Positions 1 through 9,190 of a stretch of 64,000 nt of DNA are shown here, piece by piece. The translations under genes and the position numbers were made by a program. The notes beneath the pieces were generated by a model. That model ran no database searches and had not been told where the DNA came from. It saw only the letters and a list, made by a program, of their open reading frames with translations. Origin of the DNA: Nostoc carneum NIES-2107 (GTDB taxonomy: Bacteria; Cyanobacteriota; Cyanobacteriia; Cyanobacteriales; Nostocaceae); contig AP018182.1 in assembly GCA_002368155.1 (NCBI GenBank), forward strand, positions 124,001-188,000, written 5' to 3'. Numbering within the stretch: the stretch's first letter is position 1; every line of letters begins with the position of its first letter.

Positions 1-1176
1 GGAGTTCGCCAGTCCACTCGGCGGCATAGCCGCACGTGTGGCTGGTCTCACAAACTTACTACCGCGTGAGCGACCTTCTAAAAACGCATATTCATCTGGG
101 TCAAAAAGCTGACCATGCCGTGCTGGTAAATACTCTGGTGTTTGTCCGCCGCCATCATAAACTAAGCGAAATAAACTCAACAGCCATGCCCACGCCCCAT
201 AACGCTGATCCATCGTGTCGGGGTAGTTTCCAGCATCTTCACGTAGCCGTTCATACAAGCCAGTTACAGAATAGTTACGCTGATAAATATCGTCTGGCGG
301 CATTAGCCCTTCGTCCTCAGCGTAAAGCAAAAATACCATCCGCATCAGCGTAGTGATTAATCCACCGTAAATGTGTTGTGAATCTGTAGCAGCAATTTCA
401 CCTAATAACTTACCATCAACTGCCGCATCCGCCATTTGAAACCCACGCAGCAGTTCCCACAAAGCATCCAACACTTGGTTAGCCAAGGTTGTAGAAACTT
501 CCGCTTGGTACTTACGGCTGTCTTCCAACAAATTTTTTAAAGAACGACCTGTAGTAGCACTAAACACCCGAAATGCCGATAGCAGCATTTCCATCGCCCC
601 CAAAATCAGCCTTCCAGACACCTCACACATCGCCTGCACTGGAAAGGTCAAGTGTCCAGAAGACTCGCCCCGTGGCGCATACACCAAACGCAGCAACCCG
701 CCATTACACAACAAACCTATGGGTATTTGCGTCTCCCGCAGCAACCGCTCAAACTTAGCTTGGGAGCTGGCGTGCCAACCACTGCTAGACTTAGTTAATT
801 CTGGTGCGACTACATCCAACTCAGTACCAGGAGAAATTATTTGCACCAAAATCTGCGGCTTGTCGCTATCTGGGTCAGGCACAATATAGGTAGGCGCAAG
901 AATTTCGCTGTAATCAGGTAAAGCTATCTCATATTCTGGTGATGGTTTAACAAGGTCGCTCTCAGCCCAGCCTAATACATTAACCGTAAAAGCGGGAAAA
1001 TCAGCAATCAAGCCATCTTCATCAACCGCAGCCAGCAAAGATTGTTGCAAATCTACAACATTCCGATTGACCACCGCCTGCGCCTTTACCAACGCCGGGG
1101 GAGATACCACCAACCCTACAGGCTGGAGAAAACCCAACCACTCTTTATGTCTGGTGATTTCTGGGTCAATTGCCAT
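1..1176 (-). CDS. drmMI: DISARM-type adenine-N6 DNA methylase, N-terminal 392 residues (partial)
   Basis: An open frame runs from ATG at 1176 to the window edge without a stop; the C-terminal part lies outside. The visible part opens with a conserved-looking stretch (EWLGFLQPVGLVVSPPAL, about residues 12-29). It later has FLLYAEDEGLMP and HGQLFDPDEYAFLEGR, the kind of N-terminal helical region seen in large Eco57I/PglX-like methylases. The catalytic NPPY motif would lie beyond the edge and cannot be checked. The SNF2 helicase upstream on the same strand (5656-2414) fits a class 1 DISARM drmD-drmMI pair, in which the methylase marks self DNA. Two plus-strand genes sit between the pair, which is unusual. 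Alternative: the methylase of another helicase-linked restriction system. The DISARM assignment is family recognition, not proven. Confidence 0.62.
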   Translation of the reverse strand, partial: MAIDPEITRHKEWLGFLQPVGLVVSPPALVKAQAVVNRNVVDLQQSLLAAVDEDGLIADFPAFTVNVLGWAESDLVKPSPEYEIALPDYSEILAPTYIVPDPDSDKPQILVQIISPGTELDVVAPELTKSSSGWHASSQAKFERLLRETQIPIGLLCNGGLLRLVYAPRGESSGHLTFPVQAMCEVSGRLILGAMEMLLSAFRVFSATTGRSLKNLLEDSRKYQAEVSTTLANQVLDALWELLRGFQMADAAVDGKLLGEIAATDSQHIYGGLITTLMRMVFLLYAEDEGLMPPDDIYQRNYSVTGLYERLREDAGNYPDTMDQRYGAWAWLLSLFRLVYDGGGQTPEYLPARHGQLFDPDEYAFLEGRSRGSKFVRPATRAAMPPSGLANS

Positions 1177-1266
1177 CGTTTCTCCTTTGCGGTCTTTGAG
1201 TCTGGTACAGTTTGTTTACTTAATCTGATAACATCAAAATCTGCTAATGCACACGATATTGGTGCG

Positions 1267-1821
1267 ATGCGAACAAAAATACAACTAATTCGCGGTCAAG
1301 ATAGCATGACCGTGGAAGCAGATTTAGTAGAATTAGTGCAAAAGCACGTCAATGATTATGCCTCAGAGTGGAAAGAACAATTAAGATTGTACGGACAAGA
1401 AGATAAATTTTGGGACTGGGAGTTTAAACTTCAGTTCGTTATTCACAGACAACCAAACCGCGAAGGCTATGCAATTGAGTACGAAAGCAAAACTCAAGGG
1501 TTAATGCTGATTGAAACTCAAATGCACGGTTCGCGTATCAGTGAGGGTAAACGGTTAGTATACATTGATGGAATTGCTTCTGCGCCTTGGAACCGGGAAT
1601 TTATTCAACGCCCGCCCAAATTAAAAGGCGTTGGTACTGCACTCTTAGCATTTGCCAGAAACCGCAGTATAGAACTAGGTTACGAGGGTAGAGTTGGGTT
1701 GCATTCGCTACCAGGAGCAGAAGAATTTTATGATAATCAAGGGATGATTGATTTAGGAGAGGATGAGGATTACGAAGACCTGGTTTATTTTGAGTATGGA
1801 ATTCGCCGTTCTTCTAAATAA
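1267..1821 (+). CDS. GNAT-like N-acetyltransferase
   Basis: Encodes about 184 residues from ATG 1267. The reading frame stays open further upstream, but an earlier start would overlap the oppositely directed methylase gene that begins at 1176, so 1267 is preferred. The C-terminal half has the GNAT signature: a beta strand (YIDGIASAPWNR), then KGVGTALLAFARNRS, which matches the acetyl-CoA pyrophosphate loop (R/K-x-x-G-x-G/A) and its helix, then a late block ending EEFYDNQGMIDLG that resembles the 'A..FY...GF' strand. The substrate cannot be told. The next gene starts about 18 bases downstream, so the two are probably co-transcribed. They run against both flanking DISARM genes. Confidence 0.7.
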   Translation: MRTKIQLIRGQDSMTVEADLVELVQKHVNDYASEWKEQLRLYGQEDKFWDWEFKLQFVIHRQPNREGYAIEYESKTQGLMLIETQMHGSRISEGKRLVYIDGIASAPWNREFIQRPPKLKGVGTALLAFARNRSIELGYEGRVGLHSLPGAEEFYDNQGMIDLGEDEDYEDLVYFEYGIRRSSK

Positions 1822-1839
1822 GGTAGTGAGGTGAAGTTA

Positions 1840-2376
1840 ATGAATCAGGAAGAACCTAATTATATTCAAAGCACTTTTAATCAAGAAAATGCGGTAAATC
1901 CAATGGATTTATTGTTTGATGAAAAATGGTTGAGAAAAGCTGTTGAAGCAGAAGATAAAGTAGGTGGTAATATTGGTGCTGGATTGGATTGGGGTTCTGG
2001 ATTTGGCGACCTCATGCTTAACTTTGAACTTTTAGGACGTTTAACAACTTTACGGGTTTCTCTTAATCGAGAAGTGCGGTTGCTGCTGAATAATTGGAAT
2101 TTAGGAACAGCTACAAAAATTGCGGTAAAAACTGCAAGAGATAGATTACTTCAAAGATTAAGACAACCTACACCAGAAGTCAGAGAACAGATACTCATTG
2201 TTTTGGGAAAAGATGAACTTTACGGGGAAGAGTTTATCTCTAATCGAGAGATACTGCGCGAATTGCTGGCGGTGTTGTTGAAACAAGAAGATTGGGAAAC
2301 TATTGCAGCAGTTGCAGCAGATTCGTTAAAAGAGACAATTATGTATCAAGTTTCTGTTGAAAAAATTTCAGCATAA
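1840..2376 (+). CDS. Hypothetical protein paired with the acetyltransferase
   Basis: About 178 residues. ATG 1840 is preferred over the in-frame GTG at 1831 because GAGGTG lies at ribosome-binding distance before it. The protein is mostly helical and acidic at the N-terminus (LFDEKWLRKAVEAEDKVGG). A glycine-rich turn follows (GAGLDWGSGFGD), then Leu-rich helices. I recognise no family, motif or membrane segment. It ends 38 bases before the convergent stop of the helicase gene. Its fixed pairing with the GNAT gene inside a defence locus suggests an accessory or self-protection role, but that is only positional inference. Confidence 0.6.
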   Translation: MNQEEPNYIQSTFNQENAVNPMDLLFDEKWLRKAVEAEDKVGGNIGAGLDWGSGFGDLMLNFELLGRLTTLRVSLNREVRLLLNNWNLGTATKIAVKTARDRLLQRLRQPTPEVREQILIVLGKDELYGEEFISNREILRELLAVLLKQEDWETIAAVAADSLKETIMYQVSVEKISA

Positions 2377-2413
2377 GTCATAGATTTAAGAATCAATTAC
2401 TGCAAATTAATAA

Positions 2414-5400
2414 CTAACCGCTAACTGGATACAAATAAACTATACCTACAGGTTCAACTCGTACTGCCTTCACTTCATAAATTGCTTCAATTCGTGCTGG
2501 TTCACGTACCAACTCTTGGGCTAACATATTTAGCCGCTTATCCCAATGGCGACGGTCTGCTTCTAACTGACGCAACTCTTCTTCAGGAAATAATGAAAGC
2601 TGTAGGGGTTGTTCGGTTTCTTGTTTAGTTTTAAGAATGCGATCGCGTTGTTCTTCTAAAATCTTCTTCATTTCCTCAGCTTCCTTTTCTCCCCTTGCTG
2701 TCAGCTTTTTCTTAGCGCGTTCAGCTAGCACCTCTGCGCGTTTGTGCAAATGTGGTGTTAACTCTCCCACATCCTGAGATGTAGCTTGACATAAGCGTTG
2801 TCTCACTGATGTGGGAACCTCTCGCAATCGGGGAGAAGCTAAGGAAGTTTCCAATAAAGCTAAAACATCATCTTTTTGTCCTTCTGGTAAAGCTTGTAAC
2901 TTTTTACGCCCTCTAGTTACTGAGTCTGACCACTCCGCAGCCACAGCAATTACTTCATCATGTAATCTAGTAGCGCGATCGCCATATAGAGATAAGCGTC
3001 CTAAAATTAACACTTTGGGTAAAGGTTCATCCGTGAGACACACGCAAGCACGAGTTAATTCATCATGGGTAAAACCCTGCGATAAAAAGCGTCCTAGCAA
3101 TCGCTGTACCAATCGGTGTTCCAAATGCAAGTGAACTACATCGCCATCCAACGTACCAGAGTCACGGAAGATTACCGGACGAATAGGAGCTTCCCGCCGC
3201 CATTCCCAAGGTTTTTGACCGTGTTTTCGCGGTATTCTTAAGGTATCAAGAGTACTAGCCCAGGTGGGGTCTGTTCCCAAGCGTTGGTTAAGAGATGGTA
3301 CTATCCAACGTGCAGTAGTAGGGTCATTAGCTGCCTCATTAGCATCCACAGGTGCAAGCGAACTGACTCCCAAAATTTCCAAAGAAGCGGAAATAGCATC
3401 CCGAAAATGGCGGTCATCCAGTCCCAACCAGTCCTGGGAAGTTTTGAGCATTTCTTGAAGTTGTGCTACTTGGTTCACCAATTGCTCTTTCCTGAGTCTA
3501 ATTTCCTCCAATTCTTCATCAACTACTTGGGAGAAAGCGTTGGCTTGAGTTTCAGACTGGTCTACTTTTTTGATCACCTCAGCAATTGAATTTGCTTGTT
3601 CATGGCGAATACCCCCTTCCAGCAATCTTGATAAATTCTTCTCTACTACTGGTGAAAGGCTACCCAGTTCTTTTTGTATAGTTGCTGTCTTTTTAATTAA
3701 GATATCTAATACTCGGTCTTCGGCTCGCTGTGGCAGTGCAAAATAGTAACAGCGAACAATAGGCGATCGTTGCAGTTTTCTATCAATCCGCCCATTTCGC
3801 TGTTCCATACGGCTGGGATTCCAGGGAACGTCAAAGTGGAACAAATCAGCACAGTTATTTTGTAAGTTTACCCCCTCCCGTGCTGCGTCGGTGGCAATGA
3901 GGATACGTAGAGGATGGCGAGACGGGTCAGTATTAAAAGCGAGTTTGATTGCTTCTCGACGTTCTTCGCTCATACCACCGTGAAATACATCAATACGTTC
4001 ATGCTCCTGGTCTGAGCCTGCAATCAACGCTTCTAATTGCTGTTGGAGGTAACGTTTTGTATCTGTATACTCAGTAAATATAATTACTCGACGGTCATTC
4101 CAAGTAGCCCCTGGTTCGCCCAAATTTGGACACAGATTACTACGAATCCAATTTTCTAGTTCTTTGATGCGGGGGTCTGGCTGATAACGTGCAGCATTTG
4201 CAGTCTCAGACATTTCTTCTAGTAGTTCTAATTCGCGGGCTGTAAGTGCAGAGATCGTAGCTTGACTAGTTGCTGCCATCATCTGAGCATCTTCTTCCGC
4301 CTGTACTTCTATTTCGTCAAGTTCAGCGCGGTCATCATCTGCACCTGGAGGTTCCCACAGTAGCGGTAAATTACGTGACAATTTAGTTGTATTAGAAGTA
4401 GAAGCAGCTTGCTTTTCAATTGCAGTACGATGCACCTTTAAAGTTCTAGCAAATGCTTCGATAGAGGACAGTAGGCGTTTTTGCAGAGAAGTGACAACAA
4501 GCATCGCTGACTTTTGAGTGGATTTGGATGTATCTTTTAGCCGTTCCTCACGTAGTTGGCGATATTCTTGTAACAATCGAGACAGCTTTAACTCTGGAGC
4601 ATTTGCAGGTAGCCCATCAATAACTATGGGAATAACTTGGCGATTAGGAAAATCTTCTCCTATTTCCCGGAGGTCGCGTTTTAATCGCCTTACCATCACA
4701 GTATCAAGTGATTTTGGGTTGCGAACGGGTACGCCTCGGCAAAACCGTTGTGGGTCAAGAATTTCTAGTAATGCGGCAAAGCTGTTAGAGTGGCCGTTGT
4801 GGGGAGTGGCAGACAGAAACAGCTTATGCTCAAACCGAGGTGCTAAGTCACGGACAGTTCGTGTCAGTTGAGAATCAACAGCATATTTGGCACCACTTGC
4901 TGGGGCGGCGTTATGAGCTTCATCAAGTATCAGCATTGATGCAGCAGAAAAATCACCTAACCAATCACGTAATGGTGCAGCATAGGTTTCATCTCGGAGT
5001 AGCGCATGAGAAATAATAAAGCGGTTGTGCGTTGTCCAAGGGTTAATTCCATAGCCGCGTTCTTGGCGACGCGAGGCAACAAACTCCCGGTCAAAAATTA
5101 TAAAAGTGAGTCCAAATCGGCTCTCCATTTCATCGCGCCATTGTCGTACCACCGATGGGGGACAGGAAATGATAACGCGCCTCACTTTTTGGCGCATCAA
5201 CATTTCACGCAGGATCAGCCCAGCTTCAATGGTTTTTCCTAAACCAACATCATCAGCAATAAACAAAGCCACTCTAGGCATCAGTAAGGCTTTACGTAAC
5301 GGCTCTAGCTGATAAGCTTTTACCTCAATTCCAGCTCTGTAAGGTGCTTGAAATAATTTTGGGTCTATTGAGGTAACACAGTTCCAACGCAATGTGTGCA

Positions 5401-5656
5401 GATAAGCAGAAAATAGCCGTGCATCGTCAAATCCTCGGCTGGCAACTACATCCCAATTAGTTGCACTTATGTACTGAGCATCAACTTCTCTCTCCCACAA
5501 AACTTCCAGGGGAGCTCCTAGTGCATCGTCATCTAGACACGAAAGGCGAACTAAGGTGTCTTCCTCAGCAGACGGCCCAAGAACTACATCTTCTACAAGA
5601 TACTGTCGGGAGCGTACCCGAACGATTTGTCCGGCTTCAAGGTTGATTGCTGGCAT
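2414..5656 (-). CDS. drmD: DISARM SNF2-like helicase DrmD
   Basis: 1080 residues, ATG at 5656. It is a superfamily 2 SNF2-type ATPase: Walker A GLGKT at residues 138-142, DEAH at 245-248, SATPHNG as motif III, then a helicase-C half with FTEYTDTK, ATDAAREGVNLQ and QRNGRIDR (motif VI). The N-terminal 60 residues (IVRVRSRQYLVEDVV, then a 'LSCLDDDALGAPLEVLWEREVDA'-like block read in two parts) resemble the conserved opening of DrmD proteins. The C-terminus is helical and coiled-coil-like. The known role is the helicase of class 1 DISARM, which blocks incoming phage DNA together with DrmA, DrmB, DrmC and the methylase; those would lie off the left edge. Family level is near certain; the DISARM assignment is about two in three. 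Confidence 0.78.
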   Translation of the reverse strand: MPAINLEAGQIVRVRSRQYLVEDVVLGPSAEEDTLVRLSCLDDDALGAPLEVLWEREVDAQYISATNWDVVASRGFDDARLFSAYLHTLRWNCVTSIDPKLFQAPYRAGIEVKAYQLEPLRKALLMPRVALFIADDVGLGKTIEAGLILREMLMRQKVRRVIISCPPSVVRQWRDEMESRFGLTFIIFDREFVASRRQERGYGINPWTTHNRFIISHALLRDETYAAPLRDWLGDFSAASMLILDEAHNAAPASGAKYAVDSQLTRTVRDLAPRFEHKLFLSATPHNGHSNSFAALLEILDPQRFCRGVPVRNPKSLDTVMVRRLKRDLREIGEDFPNRQVIPIVIDGLPANAPELKLSRLLQEYRQLREERLKDTSKSTQKSAMLVVTSLQKRLLSSIEAFARTLKVHRTAIEKQAASTSNTTKLSRNLPLLWEPPGADDDRAELDEIEVQAEEDAQMMAATSQATISALTARELELLEEMSETANAARYQPDPRIKELENWIRSNLCPNLGEPGATWNDRRVIIFTEYTDTKRYLQQQLEALIAGSDQEHERIDVFHGGMSEERREAIKLAFNTDPSRHPLRILIATDAAREGVNLQNNCADLFHFDVPWNPSRMEQRNGRIDRKLQRSPIVRCYYFALPQRAEDRVLDILIKKTATIQKELGSLSPVVEKNLSRLLEGGIRHEQANSIAEVIKKVDQSETQANAFSQVVDEELEEIRLRKEQLVNQVAQLQEMLKTSQDWLGLDDRHFRDAISASLEILGVSSLAPVDANEAANDPTTARWIVPSLNQRLGTDPTWASTLDTLRIPRKHGQKPWEWRREAPIRPVIFRDSGTLDGDVVHLHLEHRLVQRLLGRFLSQGFTHDELTRACVCLTDEPLPKVLILGRLSLYGDRATRLHDEVIAVAAEWSDSVTRGRKKLQALPEGQKDDVLALLETSLASPRLREVPTSVRQRLCQATSQDVGELTPHLHKRAEVLAERAKKKLTARGEKEAEEMKKILEEQRDRILKTKQETEQPLQLSLFPEEELRQLEADRRHWDKRLNMLAQELVREPARIEAIYEVKAVRVEPVGIVYLYPVSG

Positions 5657-6293
5657 TTTGTCCTACATAAGTACAATGGCACTTTGCGTTTTGTCATCCG
5701 AAAGGCATTGCTGCCATAGCATACACATCTAAAGTACCGGACTTCTCAACTAGTGTTAGTTATAAATTTTACCACTACCTGTCCGTGAGACGCAGCAATA
5801 TCAGACGATTATATTTTAATCTCAGACTATGGTAACCCGTGGCATTTTGCTATCAAAATCATCTTTTTGAGCTACTAACAATCAAATAATTTCAACATTT
5901 GAAATACATACTGTACTTATGATTATGAATTTTTCGGCATTACGATATTAAAACTGAAAGTTTACATATAGAAAAGTAACAGTTGATTTTGATGTAAATA
6001 ATTTCACTTTTGGCTATGAATTTCTGTTAAAGTGCTTTTTTCTCAAAAAAGTTATTTTTTCAATTTTTTACTCATATATACAAACGTGCTTGCATTATCA
6101 ACAGGCAGTATGTAACTTGGCTAGTGTGCAGTTTATTTGGAGATAGGTTGAAATGTAGATGTATTTGAGTTGAGCTATACCTGTACTAAACTGGCATATT
6201 TGGTAAATTATTTTCTAATTTATAAACAGTTTAGTAATTTGCTAGTTTAATTCGCTTCTCATTGATGTTGTCTTTCACTTGGAATTGAGTTTG
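5657..6293. other. AT-rich intergenic region upstream of drmD and the next cluster
   Basis: Divergent spacer of about 640 bases between the drmD start and the start of the HTH gene. It is strongly AT-rich with T-tracts near 6040-6070. It should hold the promoters for both directions. I see no convincing ORF, long inverted repeat or tRNA in it. Confidence 0.5.
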
Positions 6294-6692
6294 ATGATAT
6301 GTGAAAACGTTATCTACACCCAAAAAACACTTGCCGAAAGATACGGGATTTCAATCTCTGCTTTACAAAAGTGGTATCCCTATGCCGGTATAGTAAAACC
6401 GCGAAAGCGGGGAGGATATTTTGATGCAGCAACAGTTGAGATTGCTGATGTTTTTTACGTTGCTACCAAAATTCGGCGGTTGACGTATAAGGAATATTTA
6501 CAGCAAGTAATTCCTGCTGGTGGCTTAGATGCTTATTTACAAAAAGTTAATGGTCTAACCCTTTATAACTTTTTGACCAAGCACATATCTGATGAAGAAA
6601 AAAACAACCCAATTGTGCAATCAGTAATTAGGAGAATTGAGCGCAATGAAGCATATCAACAAAGTGGCAGAGACTTTGCAGGTGTCGCCTGA
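6294..6692 (+). CDS. Helix-turn-helix protein, first gene of the transfer-like cluster
   Basis: About 132 residues from ATG 6294 (an in-frame TTG at 6279 is possible). The N-terminal segment TQKTLAERYGISISALQKW reads as a MerR/excisionase-like helix-turn-helix, followed by a basic wing (KPRKRGGYFDAATVEI). The rest is helical. Being the first gene of a dense plus-strand cluster, it is a plausible regulator of it. It overlaps the next gene by 47 bases, which suggests translational coupling. No closer family assignment. Confidence 0.6.
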   Translation: MICENVIYTQKTLAERYGISISALQKWYPYAGIVKPRKRGGYFDAATVEIADVFYVATKIRRLTYKEYLQQVIPAGGLDAYLQKVNGLTLYNFLTKHISDEEKNNPIVQSVIRRIERNEAYQQSGRDFAGVA

Positions 6693-7266
6693 TGTAGTAC
6701 GTAACTGCTGTCGGTTGTTAGATTTAGCCTTACAGCCAAATGATACGCTTGACGAAACAATCGAACAGCAATTAGTTCAACTCAAAGAGATAGCTTCTCG
6801 TGAAAGTATGTCCCTTGAAGAAGCTGCCCAGCACTTGATTGCAATGCGCAATCGCAAATCAGAAGTAGGTGAACATAAGTTCGACAAGCGCGAGTATATT
6901 AAACAACGATTTGGCGTAGACCCAGAACAAGCTTCCCCCGATAGTTTTGTAGGAATACTGTACCGGGATGCAGACAGGGGTATTCAGTTAGGAGAATTAC
7001 GCCATAAAGTGGTGCTTGAATCTTCCACACTTGCTCTAGAAGAATTTGTTTTTCATGGCAGTAGTTCGCTGGCTGAAGGTAATACTTCCGTTCCATCTGG
7101 TTACGACCAGGCGCAAGAGCGAATCAATTCGCGCATTAATAACGATTTTTTCGGCAAGGTGAACTGGGGGGAAGAGACTCATCCTCTGTTGATCGGTACA
7201 TCGACACCACAGCCCAGACAGTTGAAGTCCTCGCATCTGAAAACCGGGCAATCTCCGAAGAAATAG
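6646..7266 (+). CDS. Hypothetical protein, probably continued by frameshift into the next frame
   Basis: About 206 residues from ATG 6646, which follows AGGAG at about 11 bases; the longer TTG start at 6637 is less likely. The N-terminus has an HTH-like stretch (VAETLQVSPDVVRNCCRLL) and a following long helix (ESMSLEEAAQHLIAMRN). After about residue 175 the sequence turns unprotein-like (STPQPRQLKSSHLKTGQSP). The -1 frame at that point reads an ordinary helical sequence (VDRYIDTTAQTVEVLASEN) that joins the membrane ORF at 7275. The switch falls at a run of six G (7166-7171). Either a programmed -1 frameshift or a recent indel is possible; see findings. Confidence 0.55.
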   Translation: MKHINKVAETLQVSPDVVRNCCRLLDLALQPNDTLDETIEQQLVQLKEIASRESMSLEEAAQHLIAMRNRKSEVGEHKFDKREYIKQRFGVDPEQASPDSFVGILYRDADRGIQLGELRHKVVLESSTLALEEFVFHGSSSLAEGNTSVPSGYDQAQERINSRINNDFFGKVNWGEETHPLLIGTSTPQPRQLKSSHLKTGQSPKK

Positions 7267-7274
7267 TTAGCCAG

Positions 7275-7529
7275 ATGCTACCCATCTGTTATCGAATACG
7301 GGATGAAAGTTTACTCAACTTGAAAAAAACATCTACCCAAGCAGTTGGTATAAATTTACTTTCGGTAGTAGCTGGTACTGTGGTTGGGACATGGGTAACG
7401 ATTCCCCCAACGCAGGATAAACAGGAGATTTACAGCATCCAGCCAATTTTGGTGGGTGTAGGCATAGGTGAATTAGTTGGTTTGATTCTGGCACTAGTAG
7501 TTATATGGTTTACCAGGGAGCAGGTATGA
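7275..7529 (+). CDS. Two-pass membrane protein (possible C-terminal half of the preceding gene)
   Basis: 84 residues from ATG 7275, which has no good ribosome-binding site; the frame stays open upstream to about 7140. Two hydrophobic helices are visible: INLLSVVAGTVVGTWVTI and ILVGVGIGELVGLILALVVIW. Its stop overlaps the next start (ATGA at 7526). If the upstream frameshift is real, this is the membrane anchor of a protein of roughly 290 residues with a soluble N-terminal domain. No family recognised. Confidence 0.5.
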   Translation: MLPICYRIRDESLLNLKKTSTQAVGINLLSVVAGTVVGTWVTIPPTQDKQEIYSIQPILVGVGIGELVGLILALVVIWFTREQV

Positions 7530-7744
7530 GTGCAGCATTTGACTTTTTGGTTAACACAGCAGGTGGTTTGTTAATGAATCTGGGTGTTTCTGGGATGGTG
7601 GGACAGCTATTAGGAGTGGGGGCTACTCTTGCCTTGCACCCTCTGTTACTACTAACCGGAATAGTTGTGGGTGGTGCGGGAATTGCGATCGCCCGCGAGT
7701 TAAACAAGCGTCCTCAGTTGCAGTTGGTTGTTGATAATACGTGA
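7526..7744 (+). CDS. Small hydrophobic membrane protein
   Basis: 72 residues. ATG 7526 follows GGGAGCAGGT and overlaps the previous stop as ATGA, so it is chosen over the in-frame 7505. Nearly the whole chain is hydrophobic and Gly/Leu-rich, with two membrane segments and a short polar tail (ELNKRPQLQLVVDN). Small size, two helices and position among envelope genes resemble pore or pilin-like subunits of transfer systems, but nothing specific is recognised. Confidence 0.55.
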   Translation: MSAAFDFLVNTAGGLLMNLGVSGMVGQLLGVGATLALHPLLLLTGIVVGGAGIAIARELNKRPQLQLVVDNT

Positions 7745-7751
7745 GGGGTAA

Positions 7752-8597
7752 ATGATGTTTACTCCTACACCTGTGCGAAATAAACAACCAAGCCGAAGAA
7801 GACAAAAGGTAAATGTCACCCTGTGGACGGTTTGTTCGACTGTTAGTGCGCTGTCTGTTATTGGGGCGGTTGCATTAATGGTTGGATGGAAGCAACAAAT
7901 TCCAAGTAATCAGATATCGGAGGTACAGCAAGTAAAGGCGCAAGTTGCCCAAATTCGAGAAGTGTACTTAGAAAAGCTTTCCCGTACTGACTACAATATA
8001 GACCATCTGTCCAGTTACTCCTCAGTAGAGGGTGCGCCTACTCTTACAGGCTGGCGACAGTTAGCGGCGGCATTGTGGGGACAGCAATTGCGGGGTGAAA
8101 TATCCAGAATGCAAGCTAATGAGAAATCTGGGTTTTACCGCCTTCATTATATGCCGGCACTGGAGATAGTTAAATTCAACTCACTGGATGTTTTACTAGA
8201 AGCGGCTTCTGGAAATAATAGTTTTTATTGGGGATACCGCAAAACCGATGGTACGAAAGTTGAGGAGAAGATACCAACCGGGGCTGCTGCTGTTTTGATC
8301 TTGGGTAAATTAGAGGCGATTGATTACGCCCAGAATTTGGAATCTCAACCATCGGTCGATCTCAATCAAATGCTAATTCAGATTAGGAATGCTCAAGAAC
8401 CATACTCGCTTGCACAGGCGCAGCTGTTACGGGCGCGAGGTTATTTAGACCCAGTAGAGCAGATGGCACAGGTGGCAGATATCCGCGAGAAAATACGCCA
8501 GAAAGAGGAGGAAAGGCGAATATATCTCCAACAAATGAAGAAGCAATTACCTAATCCAATTTCTAACAGAAAGCCTGCTAATAAATCAGGGGAGTGA
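7752..8597 (+). CDS. Single-pass membrane protein of the transfer-like cluster
   Basis: 281 residues, ATG 7752 directly after GAGGGG. A basic cytoplasmic N-terminus is followed by one membrane helix (about residues 24-46), then a long outward domain with heptad-like helices. It ends in a charged coiled-coil-like tail rich in Arg, Glu and Lys. Type II topology is likely. No domain recognised. It lies 8 bases after the previous gene and 4 before the next, so it is part of one transcription unit. Confidence 0.6.
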   Translation: MMFTPTPVRNKQPSRRRQKVNVTLWTVCSTVSALSVIGAVALMVGWKQQIPSNQISEVQQVKAQVAQIREVYLEKLSRTDYNIDHLSSYSSVEGAPTLTGWRQLAAALWGQQLRGEISRMQANEKSGFYRLHYMPALEIVKFNSLDVLLEAASGNNSFYWGYRKTDGTKVEEKIPTGAAAVLILGKLEAIDYAQNLESQPSVDLNQMLIQIRNAQEPYSLAQAQLLRARGYLDPVEQMAQVADIREKIRQKEEERRIYLQQMKKQLPNPISNRKPANKSGE

Positions 8598-8601
8598 TGT
8601 C

Positions 8602-9168
8602 ATGTATGTTAAGTTTGCTGCTGCGATAATTTGCATAGCTTTGTGTTCGCTCAATGTTGTAGCGGCAGTCAAACGTACCCCTATTCGTACTACCCTGGAA
8701 GGTTCAACTCGGACAACGGTTGAGATGATGCCATCTCCCAATTCAGAAGTGCATTGGATGAGTGCAGTTATATTTTTGGCTGGGTTTGCTTGTTTCTTGA
8801 GTTGGGGCATTTCTGACTATAACAATGCAGTTGAAGAAACAGATGCAGTGTCTGATAACTTGGGAAATTCTGGCAATCAACAACTTCATGTTGGTGTTTC
8901 TAATACTGATATTCAGCCTTCTTTAATCCCCCCAGTTTCGCCTCCTGGGATGAAATTCAATAACGAGTTTTCTGCTAAAAATGTCGTTCAATTTTCTCCT
9001 CGTTCTGCTGTTTCTGGATTAGGGCGAGTAGATAGTAGTCAGTTTGTTGAAGATGGAGTGCAAAATCAATCTGGAATGTTATCTCCAGAAGAGTTTTACG
9101 CCCAACTTCAAGATGAAGATTTTTGGGAAGATACTAATTCTCAAATAAATAATAAACCCGCCAGCTAG
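8602..9168 (+). CDS. Membrane protein with N-terminal signal and second membrane helix
   Basis: 188 residues, ATG 8602 after GGGGAGTG. The first 22 residues are hydrophobic like a signal peptide (FAAAIICIALCSLNVVAA). A second hydrophobic helix lies near residues 53-70 (SAVIFLAGFACFLSWGI). The rest is polar, Ser/Asn/Pro-rich and ends with an acidic segment (EEFYAQLQDEDFWEDT). No family recognised. Position in the cluster suggests an envelope component. Confidence 0.58.
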   Translation: MYVKFAAAIICIALCSLNVVAAVKRTPIRTTLEGSTRTTVEMMPSPNSEVHWMSAVIFLAGFACFLSWGISDYNNAVEETDAVSDNLGNSGNQQLHVGVSNTDIQPSLIPPVSPPGMKFNNEFSAKNVVQFSPRSAVSGLGRVDSSQFVEDGVQNQSGMLSPEEFYAQLQDEDFWEDTNSQINNKPAS

Positions 9169-9190
9169 TTAGTTAATTTGAGGTCATATT

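Noticed and set aside
36-758. Two plus-strand ORFs (36-353 and 573-758)
   Set aside because: They lie antisense to the continuous methylase frame, which has the protein-like composition; the plus-strand peptides do not.
1042-1266. N-terminal extension of the acetyltransferase ORF
   Set aside because: It overlaps the methylase gene start and has no acetyltransferase character; ATG 1267 fits better.
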